Assembly (NCBI GenBank): GCA_013297745.1
Contig: JAAFIM010000010.1
Coordinates: 18,028-82,027, forward strand
Direction: 5' to 3'
Source: Chitinophagales bacterium
GTDB lineage: Bacteria; Bacteroidota; Bacteroidia; Chitinophagales; Saprospiraceae
Length of the DNA stretch: 64,000 bases
The number at the start of each line of letters is the position of its first letter. The stretch's first letter is position 1. The notes below the pieces were generated by a model. It searched no databases and was not told the origin of the DNA. It worked only from the letters and a program-made list of their open reading frames with translations. Both the position numbers and the translations under genes were made by a program. Positions 1-8,123 of this stretch are shown piece by piece.

Positions 1-288
1 AATTGCGATACGACGGCTGTTGAGGAGATTTTTTACCAAAAATTAGCCTTTGATTTTGAAATTTATCCCAATCCCAACCAAGGTTATTTTAACATAAAAG
101 CTAATCAAATCGCAGCCGAAAGTCAAATTTTTATCTATAACGCACAAGGGCAATTGGTTTATAATCAGTTAGTTGATAATCAAAGTTTGTTAAATATAGC
201 TATTCCCAACTTAAGCAAAGGTTTATACTATTTGCGCTGGGTTTCGCCCCAAATTAGCCAAAGTAAAACTTTTATCATTAGCAATTAG
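1..288 (+). CDS. C-terminal end of a secreted protein with a T9SS type A sorting domain (5' partial)
   Basis: The frame is open from the first base and stops with TAG at 286-288, giving 95 residues. The last 75 or so match the type IX secretion sorting domain (Por_Secre_tail): FEIYPNPNQGYFNI, then IYNAQGQLVYNQ, then IPNLSKGLYYLRW and a basic/hydrophobic end. In this family the domain is read by the T9SS translocon and is usually removed when the cargo is anchored to the surface or released. The functional part of the protein lies outside the window, so its activity is unknown. It is unrelated to the polysaccharide operon that starts 50 bp later behind its own promoter. Confidence 0.85.
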   Translation, partial: NCDTTAVEEIFYQKLAFDFEIYPNPNQGYFNIKANQIAAESQIFIYNAQGQLVYNQLVDNQSLLNIAIPNLSKGLYYLRWVSPQISQSKTFIISN

Positions 289-299
289 AAAATAAAAGC

Positions 300-307
300 T
301 ACTTTTG
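300..307 (+). promoter_or_regulatory. Bacteroidota -7 box for the polysaccharide operon
   Basis: TACTTTTG fits the TAnnTTTG consensus and lies 33 bp before the ATG of the permease gene. No clear TTG -33 element is visible at the ideal distance. Because the following genes are tightly packed to 9998, this is the likely promoter of the whole cluster. Confidence 0.6.
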
Positions 308-340
308 CGCGCTTAAATTTTTTTCGTTTATATTATTGTT

Positions 341-1198
341 ATGAATTCTACCCCTGAAACTAAGCTATCTGTGCTGGTTATAGAACCCTCAAAAGGGGTT
401 TTCAACCTTAATTTTCGCGAGTTGTACGCTTATCGCGAACTGCTTTGGACGCTGACTTACCGCGATTTGCGCGTGCGTTATGCCCAAACCGTGATAGGCG
501 CGCTGTGGGCTTTGCTCAATCCACTGTTTACCCTTTTGATATTGGCTTTTGTGTTTGGGGTGGTGGCCAAAGTGGATACTGGACAAAACGCGGCTGGACA
601 ACCCATTCCCCATTTGCTCTACACAGTGGCGGGGATGGCGGGCTGGGCTTATTTCGCCTCTTTATTCTCCGAAGCGGGAACATCCATTATCGGCGCGCAG
701 GGAATGGTGAAAAAAATCTATTTTCCTCGCCTAATCATTCCTTTATCTAAAGCGGCGACAGCTTTTATTGACTTTGCTATAGTGCTGGGATTTATGGTGG
801 TGTTGATGATTTATTACGGATTTTCGCCCACAGCCAATTTTGTATTTTTCCCCCTGTTTGTGATAATTGCGATAGTATCGGGTTTGGCTGGGGGAATATG
901 GATGAGCGCGCTAACGATACGTTTTAGAGATTTTCAACACGTTACCCCTTTCATATTGAGGTTGGGAATGTACGCGACCCCTATAGCTTACCCTGCTGCT
1001 GCTGTGCCCGAAAAATACCAAATTTTATTCTATTTCAACCCTATGGCGGGAGTGGTAGAGGGAATGCGCTGGTCTTTGTTGGGTGGTGCGCCTTTGCATT
1101 GGTATTCGTATATTTCTTTCGCAGCTATAGCGTTGATGCTGCTTTTGGGACTTTTCTACTTCAAAAAAGTGGAGAAAATAATGGCAGATATTTTATAA
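341..1198 (+). CDS. ABC-2 type polysaccharide export permease (Wzm-like)
   Basis: 285 residues, the usual size for the membrane subunit of O-antigen/teichoic-acid type ABC exporters. A cytosolic N-terminus with a YRDLRVRYAQTVIGALW stretch (the typical entry to the ABC2_membrane domain) is followed by about six hydrophobic segments, the last at residues 255-275. With the ATPase encoded 38 bp downstream it would move a lipid-linked glycan across the inner membrane to the periplasm. The gene is the first of a nine-gene run on one strand that includes glycosyltransferases, so the substrate is probably made by the same operon. Family assignment is firm; the exact glycan is not known. Confidence 0.92.
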   Translation: MNSTPETKLSVLVIEPSKGVFNLNFRELYAYRELLWTLTYRDLRVRYAQTVIGALWALLNPLFTLLILAFVFGVVAKVDTGQNAAGQPIPHLLYTVAGMAGWAYFASLFSEAGTSIIGAQGMVKKIYFPRLIIPLSKAATAFIDFAIVLGFMVVLMIYYGFSPTANFVFFPLFVIIAIVSGLAGGIWMSALTIRFRDFQHVTPFILRLGMYATPIAYPAAAVPEKYQILFYFNPMAGVVEGMRWSLLGGAPLHWYSYISFAAIALMLLLGLFYFKKVEKIMADIL

Positions 1199-1235
1199 AA
1201 AGGGGTCTAAATCCAAACTTATTCACAAAAAAACA

Positions 1236-2453
1236 ATGTCGGAAATAGCCGTAAAAATAGAAAATTTGTCCAAACAGTTTCAAATGGCTGGCAGTGGTAG
1301 CTTGCGCGAGACATTAGCTGGCTTATTCTCCAAAAAAGAGAAAAAAGAAGAGTTTTGGGCGTTAAAAAATTTCTCTCTTGAGATAAAAAAGGGGGAAATT
1401 ATGGGCGTTGTGGGCAAAAATGGAGCGGGTAAAAGTACTTTGCTCAAAATTTTGTCCCGCATCACCGAACCCACGAGCGGTAAAGCCACTTTGTACGGTC
1501 GGGTTACTTCGCTTTTAGAAGTGGGAACTGGTTTTCACCCCGAACTCACAGGGCGCGAGAATATATTCTTGAACGGCTCTATTCTGGGGATGACAAGGGT
1601 AGAAATTCGCCAAAAATTTGATGAAATAGTAGAATTTTCTGGCGTGGGGAAATTTTTGGATACGCCCGTCAAACATTATTCTTCTGGTATGTATGTGCGG
1701 TTGGCTTTTGCGGTGGCTGCGCACTTGGAGGCTGAAATTTTGATTTTGGACGAGGTTTTGGCGGTGGGCGATGCAGAGTTTCAGCGCAAATGCTTGGGCA
1801 AAATGAACGAAATAGCCAACGATGGGCGCACGGTGATTTTTGTTAGCCACAATTTGGGCGCGGTTCGCTCGCTTTGTACGGCAGCTTGTCTAATCCAACA
1901 GGGGCAATTGATACTCACGGGTAGTACGGACGAGGTTTTACAAACTTATTTCAACAATAACTTGGGCGAAAAAGCCTCTTTTCACCGCTTTATCAACAGT
2001 TATCAAAACCAAACCTTAACCCTGCGCCCTACCGAATTGGCTGTAGTGGTCAATGGGGAAATCAGCGGGTTGATGGAAATGGGCGATGATTTGGCTTTTG
2101 ATGTGGGGTTTGAAGCTGACGCGCCCGTTAGCCAAATTTACTTGAGCGTGGTGCTGACTTCTACCGTTTTTGGGGATTTTTTGCACTCCAGCACACACTT
2201 TTTGCCCACGTTCCGATTTCCACAACCGACCCAAAAGGGGAAAGTTCGGATAAATTTTGGTCGTTTGCAGCTTATCACGGGGCGATTTATAGCCTCTTTT
2301 TGGGTGGGCGCGGCGGTCAATTCGGTGGAAGTTTTGACTGAAGCCTTGCATTTTGAAATACAGGAAAAAGATGTGTGGGGAACGGGCAAACTCTCGCCCA
2401 GAGTGAGTTCTATGTGGTGGGATACGCCTTTTGAGTTGTTGGAAAATAGCTGA
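1236..2453 (+). CDS. ABC transporter ATP-binding protein with C-terminal glycan-recognition domain (Wzt-like)
   Basis: 405 residues in two parts. Residues 1-235 are an ABC ATPase: Walker A GKNGAGKST at 60-68, signature YSSGM at 148-152, Walker B ILILDE at 168-173 and the switch histidine in FVSHN at 205. Residues about 245-405 form a beta-rich extension as in Wzt proteins, where it binds the modified end of the O-antigen and licenses export. In such systems chain ends are capped by methyl or other groups; a methyltransferase gene lies two genes downstream, which fits. Partner of the permease encoded just upstream. Confidence 0.93.
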   Translation: MSEIAVKIENLSKQFQMAGSGSLRETLAGLFSKKEKKEEFWALKNFSLEIKKGEIMGVVGKNGAGKSTLLKILSRITEPTSGKATLYGRVTSLLEVGTGFHPELTGRENIFLNGSILGMTRVEIRQKFDEIVEFSGVGKFLDTPVKHYSSGMYVRLAFAVAAHLEAEILILDEVLAVGDAEFQRKCLGKMNEIANDGRTVIFVSHNLGAVRSLCTAACLIQQGQLILTGSTDEVLQTYFNNNLGEKASFHRFINSYQNQTLTLRPTELAVVVNGEISGLMEMGDDLAFDVGFEADAPVSQIYLSVVLTSTVFGDFLHSSTHFLPTFRFPQPTQKGKVRINFGRLQLITGRFIASFWVGAAVNSVEVLTEALHFEIQEKDVWGTGKLSPRVSSMWWDTPFELLENS

Positions 2454-2467
2454 TTTATACCAAAATA

Positions 2468-3082
2468 ATGATAGAATTTTTAAAAAACATAGCCCGCCGC
2501 ATCTTGGGCAGACCCATTCCCAAACCCGCTGAAGATTTAAGCCGCTTTATCCAAATAGGGCAAGAATGTCGCACCGAAGGGCTAAAATTGCAGTTGCGTA
2601 TTCCTCAAGAGGGGAAAAATTTCGCTAAAATTGGCAATCAGAGCGTTATCAACGCCAACTTTGTGTTTGAAAAACAGAGTGGGGAAATCAGCGTTGGCAG
2701 TCGCAGTTTTATAGGCGGTTGCACTTTTATCTGTATTGATAGGATAGAAATTGGCGATGATGTGATGTTCGCTTGGGGCAGTACGATTATGGATAATAAC
2801 GCCCATTCGCTGGTTTGGGAAGAGCGGCAAAACGATGTTTTGGATTGGAAACGGGGTTTGGACGAGGGCAAAACGGGTTTTTATAAAAATTGGAACGGGG
2901 TAAGACACGCGCCGATTATTATCAAAAATAAAGCTTGGATTGGTTTCAACTGTATCATCCTCAAAGGGGTAACTATAGGCGAGGGCGCGGTCGTGGGGGC
3001 TGGGAGTGTGGTTACTGAAAGCGTTCCCGATTATGCTGTAGTGGCTGGAAATCCCGCCAAAATAGTAAAATATACCAAATAA
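2468..3082 (+). CDS. Hexapeptide-repeat acyltransferase (left-handed beta-helix)
   Basis: 204 residues. The C-terminal half has isoleucine/valine-rich hexapeptide turns (IIIKNKAWIGFNCIILKG, then VTIGEGAVVGAGSVV) ending in the typical VAGNPAKIV tail of the maltose/galactoside acetyltransferase (LbH_MAT) family. The N-terminal part has a weaker helix coil around residues 60-105 and a longer loop before the last coils. Expected role is transfer of an acetyl or similar acyl group to a sugar of the exported glycan. It starts 14 bp after the ATPase stop, so it is co-transcribed. Acceptor and acyl donor cannot be told from sequence. Confidence 0.88.
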   Translation: MIEFLKNIARRILGRPIPKPAEDLSRFIQIGQECRTEGLKLQLRIPQEGKNFAKIGNQSVINANFVFEKQSGEISVGSRSFIGGCTFICIDRIEIGDDVMFAWGSTIMDNNAHSLVWEERQNDVLDWKRGLDEGKTGFYKNWNGVRHAPIIIKNKAWIGFNCIILKGVTIGEGAVVGAGSVVTESVPDYAVVAGNPAKIVKYTK

Positions 3083-3118
3083 AATTTTGTAAAAACTCTA
3101 TTTTTTAAATAAATATAA

Positions 3119-3973
3119 ATGACTTGGCACGAAACTATAGCTTATATTCGCCAACAGCCCGAATTTGCCAACTTGGTGCAATTAGCTTATTTTGATGCGG
3201 ATTTGCCCGCTAATGTGAGCCGATTTGCTGCCACTTCCGAGTTTTTGGAAACTAAAAAACTGCTACAAAAATTTGCCCCGAATGGGAAAAAATTATTGGA
3301 TATAGGCGCGGGTAATGGCGTATCTTCAGTTAATTTTGCCCTTTTGGGTTATGAAGTTACCGCCTTAGAACCTGACCTTAGCGATACTGTAGGCGCGGGT
3401 GCTGTAGCGTTATTAAAACAACATTATAATCTGTCTAATTTAGAAATAGTTAGCGATTATGCCGAAAATATAGCTTTCCCCAAAGATTATTTTGATATTG
3501 TGTATATTCGCCAAGCTGTGCATCACGCCCACGATTTAACCCAATTTATAGCTCAAGCTGCGCGCGTTTTGCGCCCTGGAGGGTTGTTGCTGACTGTGCG
3601 CGACCACGTGATTTGGGATGAAAAGGATAAACAATGGTTTTTGGAAAATCATCCCTTGCATAAATTTTACGGGGGAGAAAATGCGTTCCAACTGTCTGAA
3701 TATCAACAAGCTATGAAAAACGCTGGGTTGGAAATTCGCCACAGTTTCGCCCATTTTGATACAGCGATTAACTATTTTCCCGCGAATGGGGAGTTGATAG
3801 AACGCTCGCGCCCGCATCAAAAAACTATAGAAAGTTGGGAAAATGGTGTTTTGATAAAAATTCCCTTTCTCAATCGCTTGGTGCGTCGTTATGTTTTCTC
3901 TCGTTATGGAAAGCGTTTTGATGAAAAACAAATCGCTGGGCGTTTGTACAGCTTTGTAGCAATAAAGAAATGA
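3119..3973 (+). CDS. Class I SAM-dependent methyltransferase of the glycan cluster
   Basis: 284 residues with a Rossmann methyltransferase core: motif I LLDIGAGNG at 59-67, the acidic end of strand 2 (ALEPD, 82-86), and a later ARVLRPGGLLLTVRDH segment typical of Methyltransf_11-like enzymes. The C-terminal 100 residues are longer than the minimal core. In a Wzt-type operon a methyltransferase could modify or cap the polysaccharide; this is inferred from context. It starts 36 bp after the acyltransferase gene and ends one base before an alternative TTG of the next gene. Confidence 0.85.
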   Translation: MTWHETIAYIRQQPEFANLVQLAYFDADLPANVSRFAATSEFLETKKLLQKFAPNGKKLLDIGAGNGVSSVNFALLGYEVTALEPDLSDTVGAGAVALLKQHYNLSNLEIVSDYAENIAFPKDYFDIVYIRQAVHHAHDLTQFIAQAARVLRPGGLLLTVRDHVIWDEKDKQWFLENHPLHKFYGGENAFQLSEYQQAMKNAGLEIRHSFAHFDTAINYFPANGELIERSRPHQKTIESWENGVLIKIPFLNRLVRRYVFSRYGKRFDEKQIAGRLYSFVAIKK

Positions 3974-3986
3974 TTTGCAATTATTT

Positions 3987-4886
3987 ATGAATATACTCGT
4001 TATCGGCTCGCAGGGTTTTATCGGGCAGAATTTAACCCGATTTTTAGAAAATACGCCCAATTATCGCGTGCATAAAGCGGATATTTTATCCCTATCTTTG
4101 CCCAATTATTCGCAAATCAGCCCCCAAAATACGGATTTCAGTCTTATTTTTGCCAATCAAAAGTTTGATTTTTGTATCAATTGTGCTGGTGCTGCCAACG
4201 TTTCCCGCTCGTTTCAGGTGCCTGTAGCCGATTTTCAACTTAATGCTACCCACGTGGCGACTTTGTTGGAAAATATACGCGTTTGGCAGCCCGAATGTGG
4301 TTTTATCAACTTATCCAGTGCGGCGGTTTACGGCAATCCCGACCAAATTCCTGTAGCAGAAAACGCTGATATTCAACCCCTTTCGCCTTACGGTTTTCAT
4401 AAAAAAATGGCTGAAATGCTCTGTCAAGAGTACGCGCAATGTTTTGGGTTGAAAACTGCCTCTTTGCGCATTTTCTCCGCTTTTGGCGAGGGTTTGCAGA
4501 AGCAACTGTTTTGGGATATTTATCAAAAAACGCTGACCAATCCTGAAGAAATTTTGCTGTTTGGAACGGGGGACGAAAGTCGCGACTTTATCTATGTGGA
4601 AGATTTATGCCGCGCTATAGTTTTGATTATCAATAATTTAGAACTTTACGGGCAGGCTATAAATGTAGCCAATGGGGAGGAGATTTTTATAAAAGATGCC
4701 GTCCAGATTTTTTTAACGAAGCTAAATTATCGGGGCGGGGTCAAATTTAACGGACAAACTCGCGTTGGCGACCCTTTACGCTGGCGGGCTGATATTAGCC
4801 AACTGCAACGATTAACTTATCAACCTTCTTTTGATTTGAAAGCAGGTTTATCCAATTATGTAAAATGGCTGAAAAAATTAAATTAG
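3987..4886 (+). CDS. NAD-dependent epimerase/dehydratase (extended SDR)
   Basis: I start at ATG 3987, giving MNILVIGSQGFIG; an upstream in-frame TTG at 3975 would add four residues in front of the nucleotide-binding strand and is less likely. The 299-residue product has the GxxGxxG dinucleotide motif at 7-13, the LSSAAVYG strand with the catalytic serine region, and a YGFHKK (YxxxK) active-site motif, followed by RIFSAFGEG and DFIYVEDL, all typical of UDP-glucose 4-epimerase-like enzymes. It probably makes a nucleotide-sugar precursor for this cluster. The 3' end overlaps the next gene by 22 bp. Confidence 0.88.
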   Translation: MNILVIGSQGFIGQNLTRFLENTPNYRVHKADILSLSLPNYSQISPQNTDFSLIFANQKFDFCINCAGAANVSRSFQVPVADFQLNATHVATLLENIRVWQPECGFINLSSAAVYGNPDQIPVAENADIQPLSPYGFHKKMAEMLCQEYAQCFGLKTASLRIFSAFGEGLQKQLFWDIYQKTLTNPEEILLFGTGDESRDFIYVEDLCRAIVLIINNLELYGQAINVANGEEIFIKDAVQIFLTKLNYRGGVKFNGQTRVGDPLRWRADISQLQRLTYQPSFDLKAGLSNYVKWLKKLN

Positions 4887-6025
4887 GTTTATTTTATCAA
4901 AATTACGAAAATTGGGCTGGAGGGACTTATTATGTGCAAAATTTGCTGTTGGCTTTGTGCAATTTGCCCGCCGATTTGCAACCTGAAGTGCATATTTTAT
5001 CCGATAAAAGAGCTGATTTTGAAGAAATTAAGCAGTTGTCAAATTATCCTGATTTAAAATATCAAAACACGGTTATCACTTTACCTTTATGGAAAAGAGC
5101 CGTTAATAAACTGTTTCGCCCTTTTATAAAGCGCAATTTTTTTGAACTTAGGCCTGTTTTAGATGTAGTTTTTCCCCTACAAGGGGCTAAATTTATGTAT
5201 TATACTGAACTTTCTAAGCATAGAGTTTTTTGGATTCCTGATTTTCAAGAAGAGCATTTGCCCCACTTTTTTAACGAGCGAGAATTGGCGGATAGACGAG
5301 ATATTAGGGCTTGGATTTGTGAACGTATGCCTTTTTTGGTCTTGAGTAGCGAAGCGGCTAAAGTAGATTTTCAACAATTTTATGGGCAAAAAGCCATTTG
5401 TAAAGTTTTTGTTCTGCCTTTTGCGGTAACGCATAATCAAGTTTATAAAAATTTGAATATCAACCACTTGCGGGATAAGTTTAAACTACCTGAAGCGTAT
5501 TTTTTCGCCCCCAATCAATTTTGGCAACATAAAAATCAGCAGCTTATTTTAGATGCTTTATTGCTATTGAAAAAAGAAAATATACAGGCGCACGTGGCTT
5601 TTTCGGGCAAAGAGTATGATTTTAGAAATCCAGACTATACCCAAAATTTGAAAAAATTTGTACAAGAAAATGGATTAGAAAGTTATTGCTCTTTTTTAGG
5701 TTTTATAGATAGAAACGAACAATTGCAATTGTTGCAACATTCAAGGGCTGTGTTGCAGCCTTCGCTTTTTGAGGGCTGGAGCACTGTTGTAGAAGATGCA
5801 AAATCGGCTAATCAGTACGTTTTGGCTTCAGATTTGGCTGTGCATAAAGAACAATTAACCCAAAATGTGGCTTTTATTGACCCACACGATGCTCAAGGTT
5901 TAGCTAATTTGTTGCAAAAATATATAAATGAAAAACCTACGATAGAAATTGTTGATTATCAACAAAATATAAGCGCATTTGCCCAAAATTTTATCCAAAT
6001 TCTAACCCAAATCACCACAAAATAA
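4865..6025 (+). CDS. Glycosyltransferase family 4 (GT-B)
   Basis: 386 residues. The N-terminal half opens with KLGLFYQNYENWAGGTYYVQN, the donor/acceptor-side glycine region of GT-B enzymes. The C-terminal half has FAPNQFWQHKNQQLILDAL and then SLFEGWSTVVEDAK, a variant of the EX7E motif in GT4 retaining transferases. A cytoplasmic enzyme adding a sugar to the lipid-linked chain is expected. It overlaps the epimerase gene by 22 bp, a sign of translational coupling. Donor sugar unknown. Confidence 0.88.
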   Translation: MAEKIKLGLFYQNYENWAGGTYYVQNLLLALCNLPADLQPEVHILSDKRADFEEIKQLSNYPDLKYQNTVITLPLWKRAVNKLFRPFIKRNFFELRPVLDVVFPLQGAKFMYYTELSKHRVFWIPDFQEEHLPHFFNERELADRRDIRAWICERMPFLVLSSEAAKVDFQQFYGQKAICKVFVLPFAVTHNQVYKNLNINHLRDKFKLPEAYFFAPNQFWQHKNQQLILDALLLLKKENIQAHVAFSGKEYDFRNPDYTQNLKKFVQENGLESYCSFLGFIDRNEQLQLLQHSRAVLQPSLFEGWSTVVEDAKSANQYVLASDLAVHKEQLTQNVAFIDPHDAQGLANLLQKYINEKPTIEIVDYQQNISAFAQNFIQILTQITTK

Positions 6026-6042
6026 TCATTTAAAAATATACT

Positions 6043-7137
6043 ATGATTTTTGGAAATATCATCCAACTCCCGCGCTTTCCAGAGGGTAAAACAGGATTTC
6101 CTTGGAATCAGGAAGTGCCGCCCCCAAGTTATCAATATGATAAAGATTACTACCCCAAAATTTCTATTATAACTCCCTCATACAATCAAGGGCAATACAT
6201 AGAGCAGACGATTCGTTCCGTACTGTTGCAAAATTATCCCAACCTGGAGTATATTGTTATAGACGGCGGCAGTACAGACAACACGGTGGAGATATTGAAA
6301 AAATACGATAAATTTATCACCTATTGGGTTTCTGAAAAAGACAACGGGCAAAGCGACGCTATCAACAAAGGTATAGCCCAAGCCACAGGGCAGATTTTCA
6401 ACTGGTTGAACAGTGATGATTATTATGCAGCCAACGCGCTCAAAACCATAGGGGAATTGTTCGCTAAACACCAGCCGAAAATTGTCTGTACCCAAACTTA
6501 TTACATGCAAAGCGATGAAACGCTAATTGCTACTAATGCTTTTACGCCGATACACAAAACTTTATTGCAAACTATAGGGCAAGCTACCATCAACCAACCA
6601 GGGATGTTTTTTGATTTGGAGCGGATTAAACGGTTGGGCGGGGTGAATGAATTGCTGCATTTTGCTATGGATTGGGAACTTTGGTTGCGCTATCTGCTCA
6701 TTTTTGGGCAAGAGAATATCGTTTGCGACGAAAGTATAGTGGCTTATTTTCGTTTGCACGAACAATCCAAAACTACACAGGAACAGGATAAAGAAGAATC
6801 TGGTTTCTTGGTAGAAGTTTGGCGCGCTTATCACCGCATCGCACAGATGGCAGAGGATAAAGTGCTGTTGGAAAAGCTGAAAAAGTTTAATTTTGAACCG
6901 AATGATGCTTACCGATTAGATTTGCAAAATACCCAACATCCCAAAGCGTTTTTGTCGCAGGTGGTTTATGTGCATTTTTACGAGAAAGTGCTAAAAGCTT
7001 TCTATCGCCAACATTATAAAAAAGCCAATTTCTACTCCAAACTGATTGATAAATCAAAACTGCCCATCAATTTGCAGAAGGATTTGGCGTATTTGCGCAG
7101 GCGTATTTTTTTCAAAAAATGGTTTTCCAAATTTTAG
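6043..7137 (+). CDS. Glycosyltransferase family 2 (GT-A)
   Basis: 364 residues. The GT-A domain begins at about residue 38 with ISIITPSYNQGQYIEQTIRS, then the nucleotide-contact motif IDGGSTDNT and the metal-binding LNSDD (DxD equivalent) near residue 125. The LNQPGMFF and WELWLRY segments later in the chain are common in rhamnosyl/galactosyl-type GT2 enzymes of O-antigen clusters. The C-terminal 90 residues are basic and helical, perhaps for membrane contact. It lies 17 bp after the GT4 gene and 5 bp before the next GT2 gene. Confidence 0.9.
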   Translation: MIFGNIIQLPRFPEGKTGFPWNQEVPPPSYQYDKDYYPKISIITPSYNQGQYIEQTIRSVLLQNYPNLEYIVIDGGSTDNTVEILKKYDKFITYWVSEKDNGQSDAINKGIAQATGQIFNWLNSDDYYAANALKTIGELFAKHQPKIVCTQTYYMQSDETLIATNAFTPIHKTLLQTIGQATINQPGMFFDLERIKRLGGVNELLHFAMDWELWLRYLLIFGQENIVCDESIVAYFRLHEQSKTTQEQDKEESGFLVEVWRAYHRIAQMAEDKVLLEKLKKFNFEPNDAYRLDLQNTQHPKAFLSQVVYVHFYEKVLKAFYRQHYKKANFYSKLIDKSKLPINLQKDLAYLRRRIFFKKWFSKF

Positions 7138-7142
7138 CGTAA

Positions 7143-8093
7143 ATGGTTGATAATCCGCTCGTTTCGGTGGTTATGCCCGCTTATAATGCTGCTGCTTATA
7201 TTGATGAAGCTGTAGAAAGTATGCTGGCGCAAACTTATCAAAATTGGGAATTGCTAATCGCCGATGACGCTTCCACCGACAATACTAAAGCCGTTTTGGG
7301 AAAATACCAAGACCCGCGAATTTTGTTCTTTCACAACGGAAAAAATTTGGGCTATCAATCCACTTGCAACAAACTGTTCGCGCTCTGCAAGGGCGATTTT
7401 ATCACCTTTTTGGATGCCGACGATTATTGCCCAGCCAACCGCTTGAGCCTACTTTTAGCCCCTTTTGCCCAAAATCCAAACTTGGGAATGGTGGGTTCTG
7501 CGTATCATATCGTCGATAATGACAAAAATTTGATAGATACGGTGTATAAACCGCTCACTTATGCGGAAATTCGTGAGCATTTGCCCAAAGAAAGCGCGTT
7601 TTGTGGCGCAACGATTATGTTCAGCCGCCGAGTTTATGAAACTGTGGGCGGTTATCGCGATTTTTTCAAAAATTATGCTTATCAAGATTACGATTGGTCT
7701 TATTGTATAGCTGATAAGTTTGAAAGTATCAATTTGGCCGAGCCCTTGTATTCGTACAGACAAAGCCCAGAAAGCAATTCTAAAAAAATCTCCGCACAGC
7801 GTTTTGTAAGTGATAAAATTGTGCAATATCTTGGCAATCAACGCGCTACACAGGGCAAAGACGATATAGAAACCCAAAATTTAACCGCGCTTAACGCTTT
7901 TGTACAAAAATTATTAGCACCTTTTGAAGCTGATACTTCGCTGATTTATAGACAATATGCGGCTGTGTTTATGTACAATAAACTGTATAAAAAGGCTAAA
8001 AATGCGGCTTGGCAGGCGATAAAATTAAACCCAACCCAGCTTATTAATTATAGAACTTGGTTTTATTGTTTTAGAAAATCGCTGTTCAAATAA
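7143..8093 (+). CDS. Glycosyltransferase family 2 (GT-A)
   Basis: 316 residues starting directly with the GT2 fold: LVSVVMPAYNAAAYIDEAV, IADDASTDNT and the DxD motif FLDADDY. The middle has GATIMFSRRVYETVGGY, the usual acceptor-loop and glycine segment. The C-terminal 60 residues (YNKLYKKAKNAAWQAIKLNP) look like a short helical repeat. It is a distant paralogue of the preceding GT2 gene and is separated from it by only 5 bp. The linked product is probably an O-antigen-like chain; donor specificity cannot be predicted. Confidence 0.9.
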   Translation: MVDNPLVSVVMPAYNAAAYIDEAVESMLAQTYQNWELLIADDASTDNTKAVLGKYQDPRILFFHNGKNLGYQSTCNKLFALCKGDFITFLDADDYCPANRLSLLLAPFAQNPNLGMVGSAYHIVDNDKNLIDTVYKPLTYAEIREHLPKESAFCGATIMFSRRVYETVGGYRDFFKNYAYQDYDWSYCIADKFESINLAEPLYSYRQSPESNSKKISAQRFVSDKIVQYLGNQRATQGKDDIETQNLTALNAFVQKLLAPFEADTSLIYRQYAAVFMYNKLYKKAKNAAWQAIKLNPTQLINYRTWFYCFRKSLFK

Positions 8094-8123
8094 ACTGTTA
8101 AAAACTATAACCGAAAATAAACT